From: Hydrogenophilus sp.
GTDB lineage: Bacteria > Pseudomonadota > Gammaproteobacteria > Burkholderiales > Thiobacillaceae
DNA length: 64,000 nucleotides
NCBI GenBank assembly: GCA_020725265.1
Contig: DYFK01000001.1
Coordinates: forward strand, 228,969 to 292,968
Direction: 5' to 3'
Shown: piece after piece, positions 36,232-47,352 of the stretch
How positions within the stretch are numbered: position 1 is the stretch's first letter
Layout: every line of letters begins with the position of its first letter
The notes under the pieces: model-generated
What the model was told of the DNA's origin: nothing
Databases searched by the model: none
Seen by the model: only the letters and a program-made list of their open reading frames with translations
Translations under genes and position numbers: made by a program

Positions 36232-38538
36232 TCAGGCCGCCTCGCGACGCCGGCCGCTGGCCAGGCCGAGGCGGACGATGGCGGGGACGTCCAGGATCAG
36301 GGCGACACGGCCGTCGCCCAGGATGGTGGCGCCGGACATGCCCGGCACCTTGCGGTAATTCGATTCCAGGCTCTTGATCACGACCTGATGCTGGCCGAGC
36401 AGGGCGTCAACCAGCAACGCCGCCTTGCCCTCGTCGGTCTCGACCACGACAACGATGCCCGGGCCGGGCGCGGCCTCCGGCACCCCCATCACCTCGGCGA
36501 GCGCCACCAGCGGCAGATATTCGTCGCGCACGCGTACCACCCGGCTGTCGCCGCCGAGCGTGCGCAGGGCGTCCGCCGGCACCTGCAGGGATTCGACCAC
36601 GGCGTTGATCGGCACGATGTAGGTCTCGCCGGCGACGTCCACCGACATGCCGTCGAGAATGGCCAGGGTCAGCGGCAGCCGGATGACGGTGCGGGTGCCG
36701 TGACCGGGTGAGGATTCCAGTTCGACGCGGCCGCCCAGTCCTTCGATGTTGCGCCGGACCACGTCCATGCCGACGCCGCGCCCGGACAGGTCGGTGACCT
36801 GCTCGGCGGTGGAAAAGCCAGGCGCGAAGATGAGTTGCCAGACCTCGTGGTCGGACATCCCGTCGTGCGCCGGCAGCTCGCGTTCGCGCGCCTTGGCCAG
36901 GATGCGCGCGCGGTCGAGGCCGGCGCCATCGTCGATCACCTCGACGACGATGTTGCCGCCCTGGTGCGAAGCCCGCAGCGTCAGCGTGCCGCGCGGCGGC
37001 TTGCCGGTCGCGATCCGGGCCTCCGGCGTCTCGATGCCGTGGTCCAGACTGTTGCGGACCAGATGGGTGAGCGGGTCGGCGATCTTTTCGATCAGGCTCT
37101 TGTCCAGCTCGGTGCTTTCGCCGACGGTGCGGAATTCGACCTGCTTGCCGAGCTTGCCGGCGAGGTCGCGGACCACGCGCGGGAAGCGCGAGAACACCAT
37201 GCCGATCGGCAGCATGCGGATCGACATCACCGCCTCCTGCAGGTCGCGGCTGTTGCGCGCGAGCTGGTCGACCCCGAGCAGCAGGCGTTCGGCCAGGCCG
37301 GGATCGAGGCGGCCGGCGGCTTCAGCGAGCATGGCCTGGGTGATGACCAGTTCTCCGACCAGATTGACCAGCTGGTCGACCTTGTCGACCGACACCCGGA
37401 TGCTGGTATCGCTGTTGGCGGCGGTGGCGGTCTTGTCGGTCTCGCGCCGGCCGGTGCGCGCCACTTCCACGCTCGGATTGTCGATCAGCCGCCGGCCGGA
37501 TGACGGTTCCGGCCAGGCGGCGGCGCACGCGACTTCGGCACCGGGGGCTTCGTCGAACAGCCCGCAACCGCCGGGTGCGTCAACGAACAGACCATAACCA
37601 AGCCCTTCGATGGCGGCCGGACTCTCGGCCGGACTGACATCACGGCGGGGCAGGTGCTCGGGCTTGCCGGGCGCGTCCTCGAACAGCCCGAAGCGGCCAT
37701 CCGGATCGGCCTCGCAAATGGGCACCTCGATCGCCGGCTCGGTATCCGCCGTCGGTAAATCGACGAAAAATCCGTATCCCGGGTCCGCGTCCGGGATGGC
37801 CGCCTCGCCGACCGGGGCCGCGGCCTGGGTCGGCTCGACATCCTGGAAGAAGCCGTAGGCCTCCTCCTCGGCGCCGGGCTCGGCCAGATGGATCTCGTCC
37901 GGCGCCAGGTAGAACGCCAGGGCCTCGCGAATCTCGTCGTCGGTCAGCGTGCAGGTGAGCATGGCCGCCAGACGCGGGTTGTCGGCATCCGGCCGGTGTT
38001 CGACGTTGACCGCGGCGACGTCCTCCAGCGCCGCCATCAGGTTTGTAACCACCGCCGGCTTGCCGGCGATGGCCGGCGGCAGCACGCATTCGAGCATGAT
38101 CTGACGCAAGGCCGGCGCCACCGCCGCCGGCTCGACGCCGGCTTCCTCGCCATCGCTCGCGAGCCCCTGAAGCCGGGCGCGCACGTCATCGATGCTGGCC
38201 TGGTCGGCCGCCGGTCCACCCTGGTGGTGGGCCAACTGGGCGCGCAGCACGTCGCCGGCCGCCAGGAAGGCATCGATCATCTCCGGCCGCAAGACGATTT
38301 CCTGCTTGCGCAGGCGATCGAGCAGGGTTTCCAGGACGTGGGTCACCTCGGTCATGTCGGTGAAGCCGAAGGTGCCGCTGCCGCCCTTGATCGAGTGCGC
38401 GGCACGGAAGATCGCGTTGAGCTGTTCCGGGGACGGGTTGGCCACGTCCAGATCGAGCAACAGGGTTTCCATGCTCGCCAGATGTTCCGAGGTTTCCTCG
38501 AAGAACACCTGGTGGAACTGGCTCATGTCGATGGCCAT
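36232..38538 (-). CDS. cheA: Chemotaxis histidine kinase CheA
   Basis: A 768-residue kinase. HPt domain with H48 in [14 protein letters not shown]; a central region (about 100-380) without clear P2 features; dimerisation (about 390-450); ATP-binding with [24 protein letters not shown] and [13 protein letters not shown]; and a CheW-like end. Residues 227-333 contain five copies of a (Y/G)GxF-acidic-P motif ([50 protein letters not shown]), perhaps docking sites for CheY or another partner. It heads the che operon just after cheY. Confidence 0.95.
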   Translation of the reverse strand: MAIDMSQFHQVFFEETSEHLASMETLLLDLDVANPSPEQLNAIFRAAHSIKGGSGTFGFTDMTEVTHVLETLLDRLRKQEIVLRPEMIDAFLAAGDVLRAQLAHHQGGPAADQASIDDVRARLQGLASDGEEAGVEPAAVAPALRQIMLECVLPPAIAGKPAVVTNLMAALEDVAAVNVEHRPDADNPRLAAMLTCTLTDDEIREALAFYLAPDEIHLAEPGAEEEAYGFFQDVEPTQAAAPVGEAAIPDADPGYGFFVDLPTADTEPAIEVPICEADPDGRFGLFEDAPGKPEHLPRRDVSPAESPAAIEGLGYGLFVDAPGGCGLFDEAPGAEVACAAAWPEPSSGRRLIDNPSVEVARTGRRETDKTATAANSDTSIRVSVDKVDQLVNLVGELVITQAMLAEAAGRLDPGLAERLLLGVDQLARNSRDLQEAVMSIRMLPIGMVFSRFPRVVRDLAGKLGKQVEFRTVGESTELDKSLIEKIADPLTHLVRNSLDHGIETPEARIATGKPPRGTLTLRASHQGGNIVVEVIDDGAGLDRARILAKARERELPAHDGMSDHEVWQLIFAPGFSTAEQVTDLSGRGVGMDVVRRNIEGLGGRVELESSPGHGTRTVIRLPLTLAILDGMSVDVAGETYIVPINAVVESLQVPADALRTLGGDSRVVRVRDEYLPLVALAEVMGVPEAAPGPGIVVVVETDEGKAALLVDALLGQHQVVIKSLESNYRKVPGMSGATILGDGRVALILDVPAIVRLGLASGRRREAA

Positions 38539-38608
38539 GGCATCCTTCCCATCGCGTCGGCCCGGCCCGGCGACTGGCCGGCGGCATGCCCGGAAACCGG
38601 CGCGGGCA

Positions 38609-38974
38609 TCAGCCGATGACTTTCTTGACCACTTCCAGCAGTTTCTGCGGATCGAACGGCTTCACCAGCCAGCCGGTGGCGCCGGCGGCCTTGCCGGCGG
38701 CCTTCATGGCGTCCGAGGATTCGGTGGTCAGCATCAGGATCGGGATGGCCCGGTACTGGGGCAGACCACGCAGGGTCTGGATCAGGGTCAGTCCAACCAT
38801 TTTCGGCATGTTCTGGTCGGTCAGGACCAGGTCGGCGTTCCGGCCTTTCGCCCTGGCGAGACCGTCCTCGCCATCAATGGCTTCCACCACTTCATACCCG
38901 GCGCTCTTCAGCGTGAACGCCACCATCTGGCGGATGGAGGCGGAATCGTCCACGGTCAGAACCACTTTGGCCAT
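38609..38974 (-). CDS. cheY: Chemotaxis response regulator CheY
   Basis: A 121-residue single receiver: VDDSASIRQM with acidic pair, phospho-acceptor Asp in LVLTDQNMPKM, TTES switch Thr and WLVKPFDPQKL. It carries the signal from CheA to the flagellar motor. Start at 38974; the longer open frame upstream is not conserved. First gene of the minus-strand che operon. Between it and grxD (38975-39158) are a terminator and a possible -10 TAATAT near 39036-39041. Confidence 0.95.
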   Translation of the reverse strand: MAKVVLTVDDSASIRQMVAFTLKSAGYEVVEAIDGEDGLARAKGRNADLVLTDQNMPKMVGLTLIQTLRGLPQYRAIPILMLTTESSDAMKAAGKAAGATGWLVKPFDPQKLLEVVKKVIG

Positions 38975-39104
38975 CTTGTTTGGTCTCCAGTTAGCGCGCC
39001 GCGCGGTCTGACCCGCTCTGGCGACGAGACGGAAGCATATTAGAGCCGCCCCCAATAGGAAACATGCGTCGCCTCGGCCGGGCGGGCGCGCCACCCGACC
39101 GGCG

Positions 39105-39129
39105 AAAAAAAGCCGGCTCGCGCCGGCTG
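39105..39129 (-). terminator. Intrinsic terminator after grxD
   Basis: On the minus strand, CAGCCGGC-GCGA-GCCGGCT followed by seven T residues, 30 bases past the grxD stop. Confidence 0.85.
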
Positions 39130-39158
39130 AAAAGGCTGAAAGAACCCGGTAACGTCGG

Positions 39159-39467
39159 TCAGCTCGCGAGCATCTTCTGCAATTCTCCGCTCTGGAACAG
39201 ATCGCGCATGATGTCGGAGCCGCCCACGAATTCGCCCTTGATGTAGAGCTGCGGAATGGTCGGCCAGTTGGCGAAAATCTTGATGCCCTCGCGGATTTCC
39301 GGCTCTGCCAGCACGTTGACCGCGAGAAAGTCGGTGACGCCGCAAGCGCGCAGGATGTTGGCGGCATTGGCGGAAAAGCCGCATTGCGGAAATTGCGGCG
39401 TGCCCTTCATGTACAGCACGACCCGGTTCTGGGTCACTTGCTGGCGGATGGCGTCCTGGATGTCCAT
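39159..39467 (-). CDS. grxD: Monothiol glutaredoxin Grx4/GrxD
   Basis: A 102-residue monothiol glutaredoxin with the CGFS active site (C29 in FPQCGFSANAANIL). With glutathione such proteins bind a bridging 2Fe-2S cluster and pass it on to target proteins. KGTPQFPQ, WPTIPQLYIKGEFVGGSDIM are family-typical. Length is normal and it appears monocistronic with its own terminator. Confidence 0.96.
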   Translation of the reverse strand: MDIQDAIRQQVTQNRVVLYMKGTPQFPQCGFSANAANILRACGVTDFLAVNVLAEPEIREGIKIFANWPTIPQLYIKGEFVGGSDIMRDLFQSGELQKMLAS

Positions 39468-39526
39468 CGGAAAGCCCTTTTAGTTGACGAAAATTGTCGG
39501 GAATTATACGGGCGGCCGTGATCGCG

Positions 39527-39892
39527 TCAACCATTCCGTCGGTGGCGCCATGCCCGCCAGGCCAGACCGTAAGCGATCAGGTTGACCAGCACCACCAGAA
39601 CCCCGAGCGCCTGCTGGATCGACGGGGTCAGCGCTTCCGGATACAGCACCGGCAGCAGATAGCGTTCGACGAAGCCGCCCGCGTAGGTTTCGCCGCCGGC
39701 TTCGGCGCGCAACCGGTTTTCCAGCGGCGTCAGCGGGCAGATGGCGCCACTGAATTCGACGTAGGCGCCCCAAACCACTGCGGGCGCGTGCGCCCAGACG
39801 AGAACCGGCCAGCGCGGCAACAGAAAACCGCCAGCCATCACGAAGACGACGAAGGACAGGTGGATCAGGACCACGAGATCAGCCAGGCTCAT
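39527..39892 (-). CDS. DUF2784 membrane protein
   Basis: A 121-residue protein with about three to four membrane helices. LADLVVLIHLSFVVFVMAGG at the start, the middle FSGAICPLTPLENRLR and GGFVERYLLPVLYPE are the conserved DUF2784 features. Function is unknown. The start at 39892 is preferred because the family begins here; 12 further upstream codons are unconserved. Confidence 0.85.
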   Translation of the reverse strand: MSLADLVVLIHLSFVVFVMAGGFLLPRWPVLVWAHAPAVVWGAYVEFSGAICPLTPLENRLRAEAGGETYAGGFVERYLLPVLYPEALTPSIQQALGVLVVLVNLIAYGLAWRAWRHRRNG

Positions 39893-39927
39893 GCGGCGAT
39901 TGTGGGGCTCGGCCCACCGTCCTGGCA

Positions 39928-39958
39928 TTGACGGAATAGATTACCCCATTCGGACAAT
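39928..39958 (+). promoter_or_regulatory. Possible ahpC promoter
   Basis: TTGACG (39928-39933) and GACAAT (39953-39958) with a long 19-base spacer, about 90 bases before the ahpC ATG. Long spacers need an activator; an OxyR site cannot be pinned down here by eye. Confidence 0.3.
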
Positions 39959-40048
39959 TCAATTGGATCAATTAACCCCATCCACGTAGAGTCCATGGCG
40001 TCGCATGACTTCCAACCCCCTGAAGCAACCAACCAAGGAGATCGACCG

Positions 40049-40615
40049 ATGCAATCCCTGATCAACACCCAGGTTCAGCCGTTCAAGGCCCAGGCTTTCC
40101 ACAATGGCAAGTTCGTCGAAGTCACCGAGAAGGACCTGCATGGCAAGTGGTCCGTCCTGATCTTCATGCCGGCCGCCTTCACCTTCAACTGCCCGACCGA
40201 GATCGAGGATGCCGCCGACAACTACGCCGAGTTCGAGAAGGCTGGCGCCGAGGTGTACATCGTCACCACCGACACCCACTTCTCCCACAAGGTGTGGCAC
40301 GAAACCTCCGCCGCCGTCGGCAAGGCCAGGTTCCCCCTGGTCGGAGACCCCACCCACGCCCTGACCAACGCCTTCGGCGTGCACATTCCGGAAGAAGGCC
40401 TGGCCCTGCGCGGCACCTTCATCATCAACCCGGAAGGCTTGATCAAGACCCTGGAAATCCATGACAACGCCATCGCCCGCGACGTCAAGGAAACCCTGCG
40501 CAAGCTGAAGGCCGCCCAGTACGTCGCCGCCCACCCGAACGAGGTCTGCCCGGCCAAGTGGAAGGAAGGCGACGCCACCCTGACCCCGTCGCTGGACCTG
40601 GTCGGCAAGATCTAA
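40049..40615 (+). CDS. ahpC: Alkyl hydroperoxide reductase subunit C (peroxiredoxin)
   Basis: A 188-residue typical 2-Cys peroxiredoxin. Peroxidatic C48 lies in FTFNCPTE (Asn where Val is common) and the resolving C167 in NEVCPAKW. It reduces hydrogen peroxide, organic peroxides and peroxynitrite in the cytoplasm and is recycled by AhpF, encoded next. The ATG at 40049 has AAGGAG eight bases upstream; the longer frame from 39995 is not coding. Confidence 0.96.
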   Translation: MQSLINTQVQPFKAQAFHNGKFVEVTEKDLHGKWSVLIFMPAAFTFNCPTEIEDAADNYAEFEKAGAEVYIVTTDTHFSHKVWHETSAAVGKARFPLVGDPTHALTNAFGVHIPEEGLALRGTFIINPEGLIKTLEIHDNAIARDVKETLRKLKAAQYVAAHPNEVCPAKWKEGDATLTPSLDLVGKI

Positions 40616-40624
40616 GCCGCCCCC

Positions 40625-40650
40625 GACATCCCCGCGCAGGCGGGGATGTC
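40625..40650 (+). other. Stable hairpin between ahpC and ahpF
   Basis: GACATCCCCGC-GCAG-GCGGGGATGTC, an 11-bp perfect stem without a T run, 10 bases after the ahpC stop. It resembles dispersed palindromes of beta/gammaproteobacteria and may stabilise the ahpC message or lessen read-through into ahpF. Confidence 0.7.
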
Positions 40651-40732
40651 GCCCCTCCCACCCCCAGAACGCAACACCAAGCCGTCGCCCCGGCGAAGCC
40701 TTCGTATTGCCCTCTGAAACAGGAGAACCACC

Positions 40733-42298
40733 ATGCTGGACGCCAACATCAAGGCCCAACTCAAGGCCTACATGGAAAAACTCGTGGCCCCCATCGAACT
40801 GGTGGCTTCCCTGGACGACAGCCCGAAATCCGCCGAGATGCGCGGCCTGCTGGAGGACATCGCCAGCGTCTCCGACAAGATCGCCCTGCTGGAGAACGGC
40901 ATCGATGGCCGCAAGCCCTCCTTCACCGTGGGCAAGGTGGGCGAGCCGGCACGCATCAGCTTCGCCGGTCTGCCCATGGGCCATGAATTCACCTCGCTGA
41001 TCCTCGCCCTGCTGCAGGCCAGCGGCTACGCGCCCAAGATCGGCGACGAGCAGATCGAACGGATCAAGTCGCTGACCGGCGAATTCCGCTTCGAGACCTA
41101 CATCTCGCTGTCCTGCCACAACTGCCCCGACGTGGTACAGGCGCTGAACGCGATGGCCGCGCTGAATCCGCGCATCCGCCACGTGATGATCGACGGCGCG
41201 CTCAACCAGGCCGAGGTCGAGGCCCGCCAGATCATGGCCGTGCCCAGCGTCTGGCTGAACGGTGAGCCGTTCGACGACGGCCGCATGACCCTGGACGAAA
41301 TCCTCGCCAAGGTCGACACCGGCGCCGCCGACCGCGAAGCGGCCAAGCTGGCCGAGAAGGCGCCGTTCGACGTGCTGGTGGTCGGCGGCGGCCCGGCCGG
41401 CGCGGCGGCGGCGGTGTACGCGGCGCGCAAGGGCATCCGCACCGGCGTGCTGGCCGAGCGATTCGGCGGCCAGGTCATGGACACCCTCGCCATCGAGAAC
41501 CTCATTTCCGTGCCCCACACCGACGGCCCCAAGCTTGGCCGCGCGCTGGAAGAGCACGTCAAGGAATACGAGGTCGACATCATGAATCTCCAGAAGGCCG
41601 AGGCGCTGATTCCGGGCGAGGCGGGCGGCTACCATGAAATCCGCCTGGCCAACGGCGCGGTGCTGAAATCGAAAGCGGTGATCCTGGCCACCGGCGCGCG
41701 CTGGCGCGAGCTGAACGTGCCCGGCGAGCAGGAATATCGCGGCAAGGGCGTGGCCTACTGCCCGCACTGCGACGGTCCGCTGTTCAAGGGCAAGCACGTC
41801 GCGGTGGTCGGAGGCGGCAACTCCGGCGTCGAAGCGGCCATCGACCTGGCCGGCATCGTCGGCCACGTCACCCTGCTGGAGTTCGGCGACGCCCTGCGCG
41901 CCGACGCCGTGCTGCAAAGCAAGCTGTACAGCCTGGCCAACGTCACCGTCATCAAGAGCGCCCAGACCACCGAGGTCACCGGCGCCGGCGGCAAGGTCAA
42001 CGGCCTGAGCTACACCGACCGCCTGACCGGCCAGAGCCAGCACATCGCGCTCGAAGGCGTGTTCGTGCAGATCGGCCTGCTGCCCAACACCGACTGGCTG
42101 AAAGGCGTGGTCAACCTGTCGCGCTTCGGCGAGATCGAGATCGACGTCAAGGGTCAGACCAACGTGCCGGGCGTATTCGGCGCCGGCGACTGCACCACGG
42201 TGCCGTACAAGCAGATCATCATCGCCATGAGCGAAGGCGCCAAAGCCAGCCTGGCCGCGTTCGACCACTTGATCCGCAGCTCGGCGCCGGCGGTCTGA
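40733..42298 (+). CDS. ahpF: Alkyl hydroperoxide reductase subunit F
   Basis: A 521-residue flavoprotein disulfide reductase. N-terminal double thioredoxin-like domain with C128/C131 (SLSCHNCPD), FAD-binding [17 protein letters not shown] (about 218), the TrxB-type redox centre YCPHCDGP (about 343), NADH-binding [15 protein letters not shown] and a final [14 protein letters not shown]. It passes electrons from NADH through its N-terminal disulfide to AhpC. It is separated from ahpC by 117 bases that include a hairpin. Confidence 0.96.
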   Translation: MLDANIKAQLKAYMEKLVAPIELVASLDDSPKSAEMRGLLEDIASVSDKIALLENGIDGRKPSFTVGKVGEPARISFAGLPMGHEFTSLILALLQASGYAPKIGDEQIERIKSLTGEFRFETYISLSCHNCPDVVQALNAMAALNPRIRHVMIDGALNQAEVEARQIMAVPSVWLNGEPFDDGRMTLDEILAKVDTGAADREAAKLAEKAPFDVLVVGGGPAGAAAAVYAARKGIRTGVLAERFGGQVMDTLAIENLISVPHTDGPKLGRALEEHVKEYEVDIMNLQKAEALIPGEAGGYHEIRLANGAVLKSKAVILATGARWRELNVPGEQEYRGKGVAYCPHCDGPLFKGKHVAVVGGGNSGVEAAIDLAGIVGHVTLLEFGDALRADAVLQSKLYSLANVTVIKSAQTTEVTGAGGKVNGLSYTDRLTGQSQHIALEGVFVQIGLLPNTDWLKGVVNLSRFGEIEIDVKGQTNVPGVFGAGDCTTVPYKQIIIAMSEGAKASLAAFDHLIRSSAPAV

Positions 42299-42310
42299 GT
42301 CCTCGGCCCC

Positions 42311-42347
42311 ACGCGAACGCCCGCCGGATGGCGGGCGTTCGCGTTTT
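42311..42347 (+). terminator. Terminator after ahpF
   Basis: A perfect 15-bp stem (arms 42311-42325 and 42330-42344, loop GGAT) ending in TTTT. The rest of the gap to 42534 holds nothing I recognise. Confidence 0.8.
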
Positions 42348-42534
42348 CGCTACCGCACCGCTCAATCCGAGGGAATCGGCCCTCAACAACCCATTCTGGC
42401 GACAACGAAAGCTTGTCCGATGATGAAATGGACATTGCTTGGCAATGAACCCCGTCACCAATAGCCAAGGAAAGCAGGCTACCTGCCGGACCGTGTACAT
42501 TGGTTGATCCCAAGGCTCCATCATCACGCCCGCC

Positions 42535-43710
42535 ATGAACTCTTCACCGTCCCCCACCTTCCACCCCCGCTTCCAATACACCCACGCCATGCTGCGTGAC
42601 TTCGGCCTGATCGAGGCGGCGCGGGCGGTGATTACCGTGTTGCCCCTGCCGCCCGACCAGGAATTGCGCTTGCGCCAGGCGGCGCGGCAGCGGGCGACGC
42701 GCAATTCCACCCGCATCGAGGGCAATACGCTGAACTCCGAGGAAGTGGGGCGGGCGGTGATGGCGGTGGGCAAGAGCCAGACCGAGATGCAGCAGGAGGT
42801 GCGCGACTACTGACGGGCGCTGGAGTGGATCGAGGAACAGCTTGAGGCCCGACGCCCGCCGTCCGAGGAATTCATCCGCGAGTTGCACGCCATCGTCCTG
42901 GTGCGCGGCACCGGGCGGCGGGGGATGCGCAGCGATTACCGGGTGGAGGAGTGCCCGGTGGTGGATTCCGCCACCCGTCGCATCGACTACGCACCGCCCA
43001 TGCCCAAGGAGGTGCCGGTCTTGATGCGGGAACTCGTCGCCTGGTGGCGCGGCACGGAGGCGGCGGTGCTGCCGGGGCCGGTGCGGGCGGGGTTGCTGGC
43101 GCATCGCTTTGTCAGCATCCATCCCTTCAGTGACGGTAATGGCCGCACAGCTCGCGCCCTGGCGACCACCGAGCTCTGGCGCAGCGGGTACGACATGCGC
43201 GGCTTCCTCTCGCTTGAAGAGCACTACACGGCGGATTTGGGCGCGTATTACGACAACCTGCAAATGGGCTTGCCAGTGAACTACTACGATGGTCGGCATG
43301 ACCCGGACCACAGCCAGTGGCTGTGCTATTTTCTGGCGACCATGGCCCAGGCGGCGGAATCTCCACGGCGTCAGGCCATCGCGTTGTATGAGCCGGAACG
43401 CCGCCCCTCGCCCCCTTGGGAAAAGCTGCGACGGGTACAGCAGCAATTGCTGACCCGGCTCCTGATGCGCGGCATCGAGGAAGGCTGCTCAGCCATGACT
43501 TTCAGCCCGACGGACATGGTGGAGTGGTATGGCATATCCGCCACCACGGCGCGGGAATGGTTGACCAAGTGGCGGGAAGAAGCCTTCGTGGTTCCCGTCA
43601 AGGCGGACGCGCAACGAATCCGTGCCTACAACCTGTCGGAATACTGGATGGGATTGCTGGGTAACGTGCTGGTCAATGCAAGCAATAACGCTAGCAATAG
43701 CGCAAGCTGA
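42535..43710 (+). pseudogene. Fic-family protein gene interrupted by an in-frame TGA
   Basis: One frame runs from the ATG at 42535 to the TGA at 43708 except for a TGA at 42811-42813 (codon 93, between VRDY and RALEWIEEQ). The first part has the inhibitory-helix motif STRIEGN of class II Fic proteins. The second part has the catalytic HPFSDGNGRTAR loop and a C-terminal winged-helix-like domain. Fic enzymes transfer AMP from ATP to target hydroxyls. The single substitution (from CGA or TGG) suggests recent inactivation or a sequencing error. A TTG at 42883 could restart the catalytic half. Bases from about 43670 to 43860 are less GC-rich than the surroundings, consistent with acquired DNA. Confidence 0.8.
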
Positions 43711-43814
43711 TTAGTGTTGTCAGGGCGGATTTCTTCGCGAATGACACTATATCTGGCGTTGAGGCGCCTGAATAACACAACCACGCGGCCAGCATTAACG
43801 ACAATTTGGCGGGT

Positions 43815-45163
<1,349 letters not shown>

Positions 45164-45167
<4 letters not shown>

Positions 45168-46627
45168 GGTTCGGCTCCGGGGGCGGGTAGCTGGGCAGCG
45201 GGCAGGCGGACGCGGAACTCGGCGCCGCCGCCGGGCCGGTTTTCGACGCCGACGCAGCCACCGTGTTCCTCGACGATCTCGTGGACGATGAACAGGCCCA
45301 GGCCGCTGCCGTGGCCGACCGCCTTGGTGGTGAAAAAGGGGTCGAAAACGCGCTCGATCCGTTCCGGCGGGATGCCCGGCCCGCTGTCGGCGACGATCAG
45401 GTCGACCGCGGGGCGTTCCGGCCGGCATTGCCCGGGACGCGTCGGCGCTGCGCTGGCGGCCTCGGCGCGGATGACCAGCTCGCCGGCGTCGCCGATGGCA
45501 TCGAAGGCGTTGACCACCAGATTGAGCACGACCTGTTGCAGACGCGGCCGGTCGGCCAGCACGGTCAGGTGGTCGGCGATGTCGACGCGCACCTCGGTGC
45601 CGGCCGGACGCCGCGATTTCAGGAAGCGCAGGGTCTCGTCGACCAGATCGGCCAGCCGGACCGGCGCCGGTTTGAATTCGCGGTCGCCGGCGTAATCGAG
45701 CAGCGCGCGCACGATGCCGCGCGCGCGCAGGGTTTCGGCGTCGATGTCCTCGACCAGTTGCCGGTGAAAGTCCGTGACCGGGGAAACGCCGGTGGCGGCG
45801 AAGGCCGGGTCCTCCCTGAGGATCTGGGCCGACGATGAGATGTTGGAAAGCGGGTTGTTCAGTTCATGGGCGACGCCGGACAGCAGGGTGCCGAGCGAGG
45901 CCAGCTTTTCCGCGCGCACCAGGGTGTGCTGGCGCCGCTCCAGCTCATCGAGCACGTGGTTGAAGGCCGCCGCCAGCGACACCAGCTCCCGCTCCGGGCT
46001 GTCCAGCGCCAGCCGCGCGAGCTGACCGTCGGCGACAGCTTCCATGCGCGTCTCCATCGCCTTGAGCGGCGCGGCGATCCGGCGCGCCAGCGCGAACCCG
46101 GTCAGCGCCAGCAGGATCGCGACCACGCCCAGCGAGGCCAGCAGCGCGCGTCGATGCCCTGCCAGGGCGGCGTTGAGCGATTCGCGTTCGAGCGCGGACA
46201 GGCGCTCGCCGACCGTGACCAGACGATTGCCGAGCACGCGCACCGCCTCGGCCCGCGATTCCTCGTCCGGTTGCCCGACATGCGCCGCCATCGCGTCGAG
46301 ATAGCGGCCAAGGTCCGCGCGCAAGCCGGCGGCAGCGCCGGCGCCGGCCAGGCTGTCGAGGGCATTGGCGTCGCGCGCCAGCAGCTCGCGGGCGCGGGCG
46401 GCGTAGCGGGCGTGGTCTTCCAGGTCGCGCGCCTGGCGGTACAGCAGATGGTTTTTCTCGAACCGGCGCATCTCCAGGGTCGCGTCGACCAATTCGGCGA
46501 CCTTGCTGCCCTCGCGCGCCTTGTCGGCGATCCGGTCGAGCTCGATCAGCGCCACCGCCGACAAGCCGACGATGAGCAGGGCCAGCGCGAGGTAGACGAG
46601 AACGATCTTGGCTTGCAGGGAATGCAT
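45164..46627 (-). CDS. Sensor histidine kinase of an NtrC-type pair
   Basis: A 487-residue membrane kinase. Membrane helices at about 7-29 and 162-181 enclose a helical periplasmic sensor of about 130 residues with conserved-looking FEKNHLLYRQ, a style seen in kinases with a four-helix CHASE3-like or HBM sensor. HAMP follows, then H254 in GVAHELNNPLSNI and the ATP-binding boxes NLVVNAFDAIGD, DSGPGI and GSGLGLFIVHEI. The ligand is unknown. Position next to SulP suggests that it senses an anion or a carbon/sulfur signal, which is inference only. Confidence 0.92.
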
Positions 46628-46649
46628 CGGATGGAGTGTAACAGGGGTG

Positions 46650-46662
46650 TTGCATCATGCAA
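46650..46662. promoter_or_regulatory. Candidate upstream activator site (TTGCAT-C-ATGCAA)
   Basis: A perfect 6-bp inverted repeat with one central base, extended by AGGG/CCCT on its flanks, 66 bases upstream of the sigma-54 promoter and 22 bases before the kinase ATG. Probable binding site for the neighbouring NtrC-type regulator. Confidence 0.55.
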
Positions 46663-46698
46663 TACCCTGGCCCAGAGCATTTTTGACGGTTTGTTTAT

Positions 46699-46711
46699 TA
46701 ACAATGACTTG
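46699..46711 (+). promoter_or_regulatory. IHF-like site
   Basis: TAACAATGACTTG fits WATCARNNNNTTR with one mismatch and lies between the upstream palindrome and the sigma-54 promoter, where IHF usually bends DNA. Confidence 0.4.
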
Positions 46712-46727
46712 GGAGAAACATCCGGCC

Positions 46728-46743
46728 TGGCACGGTTGCTGCT
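46728..46743 (+). promoter_or_regulatory. Sigma-54 promoter of the usp-sulP genes
   Basis: TGGCACGGTTGCTGCT matches TGGCACG-N4-TTGCW with one mismatch (C for T) and correct GG-GC spacing. It reads toward sulP. Confidence 0.7.
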
Positions 46744-46776
46744 ATAGGCAACAATCCTTTATTTCCGGTGCTGGTC

Positions 46777-46977
46777 ATGCCCGACTCGTCGCAACGAACT
46801 CCACCACGAACCGTTCAACGCACCCTGCTCGCCGAACGTCTGCGCAGCGCCCGCTGGCTGGGCTGGGAAAGCCCGGATCACGCGGCCGGGACGATGGCCC
46901 AGGCGACGCCGGTCCGGTCGTGGTCGTGGTCCTGGATCTGGTCCTGGCGTCCGCGCCGAGCCCGCGTCGCCGGATGA
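46777..46977 (+). CDS. Doubtful small ORF upstream of the usp-like gene
   Basis: A 66-residue frame (MPDSSQRTPPRTVQRTLLAE at the start) with an odd WSWSWIWSW run and an Arg-rich end. It overlaps the next gene by ATGA, which hints at translational coupling. I recognise no family. The Trp/Ser run comes from a simple GTCGTG/GTCCTG repeat, so it may be chance reading. If it is not real, 46628-46973 is a 346-base leader holding the regulatory sites listed. Confidence 0.3.
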   Translation: MPDSSQRTPPRTVQRTLLAERLRSARWLGWESPDHAAGTMAQATPVRSWSWSWIWSWRPRRARVAG

Positions 46978-47345
46978 AACGCCGCGTGGTCGTGGCCTTG
47001 CGGCCGGTTTCTCCGGTCGAACGCCTGCTGGCGGTGGGCGCGGCGCTGTGCCGGCGTCTGGACGCCGAGCTCGAAGTCCTGATCGATCCCGCCGGCATGG
47101 ATGAGCCAGCGGTCGAAACCCGGCTGGCCGGACTCGAACGCGATGGCCTGACCTGCCACCTGACGCCGGCCGCCGACCTGAGTGCGCGCGTGGTGGTCGA
47201 ACACGCGCGTCGCCACGAATGCGTGACCACCGTCGTGGTCGGCAATCCGGCTGCCTGGTCGGCCGATGGCGGCGACCCCTGGGCCCGGCTCGAATGCCCG
47301 CTGGTGGCGGCATCCGACCACCCCGACTTCCCTGAAAAAAAGTAG
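46974..47345 (+). CDS. Universal-stress-protein-like protein
   Basis: A 123-residue protein with a USP-type alternation: RRVVVALRPVSPVERLLAVG (first strand and helix), AELEVLIDPA, ARVVVEHARRHECVTTVVVG and a final PLVAASDHPDFPEKK. The canonical ATP-binding G2xG9xGS motif is not evident, so it is a divergent, perhaps non-nucleotide-binding form. Eight bases before sulP; probably an accessory or regulatory partner of the transporter. Confidence 0.6.
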   Translation: MKRRVVVALRPVSPVERLLAVGAALCRRLDAELEVLIDPAGMDEPAVETRLAGLERDGLTCHLTPAADLSARVVVEHARRHECVTTVVVGNPAAWSADGGDPWARLECPLVAASDHPDFPEKK

Positions 47346-47352
47346 TGTCCCA

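Noticed and set aside
39995-40048. N-terminal extension of AhpC
   Set aside because: AAGGAG and family length set the start at 40049; the extra residues are unlike any peroxiredoxin.
42811-42813. Selenocysteine codon in the Fic gene
   Set aside because: Fic proteins have no selenocysteine, no SECIS-like hairpin was seen directly after the TGA, and the position is not an active-site residue.
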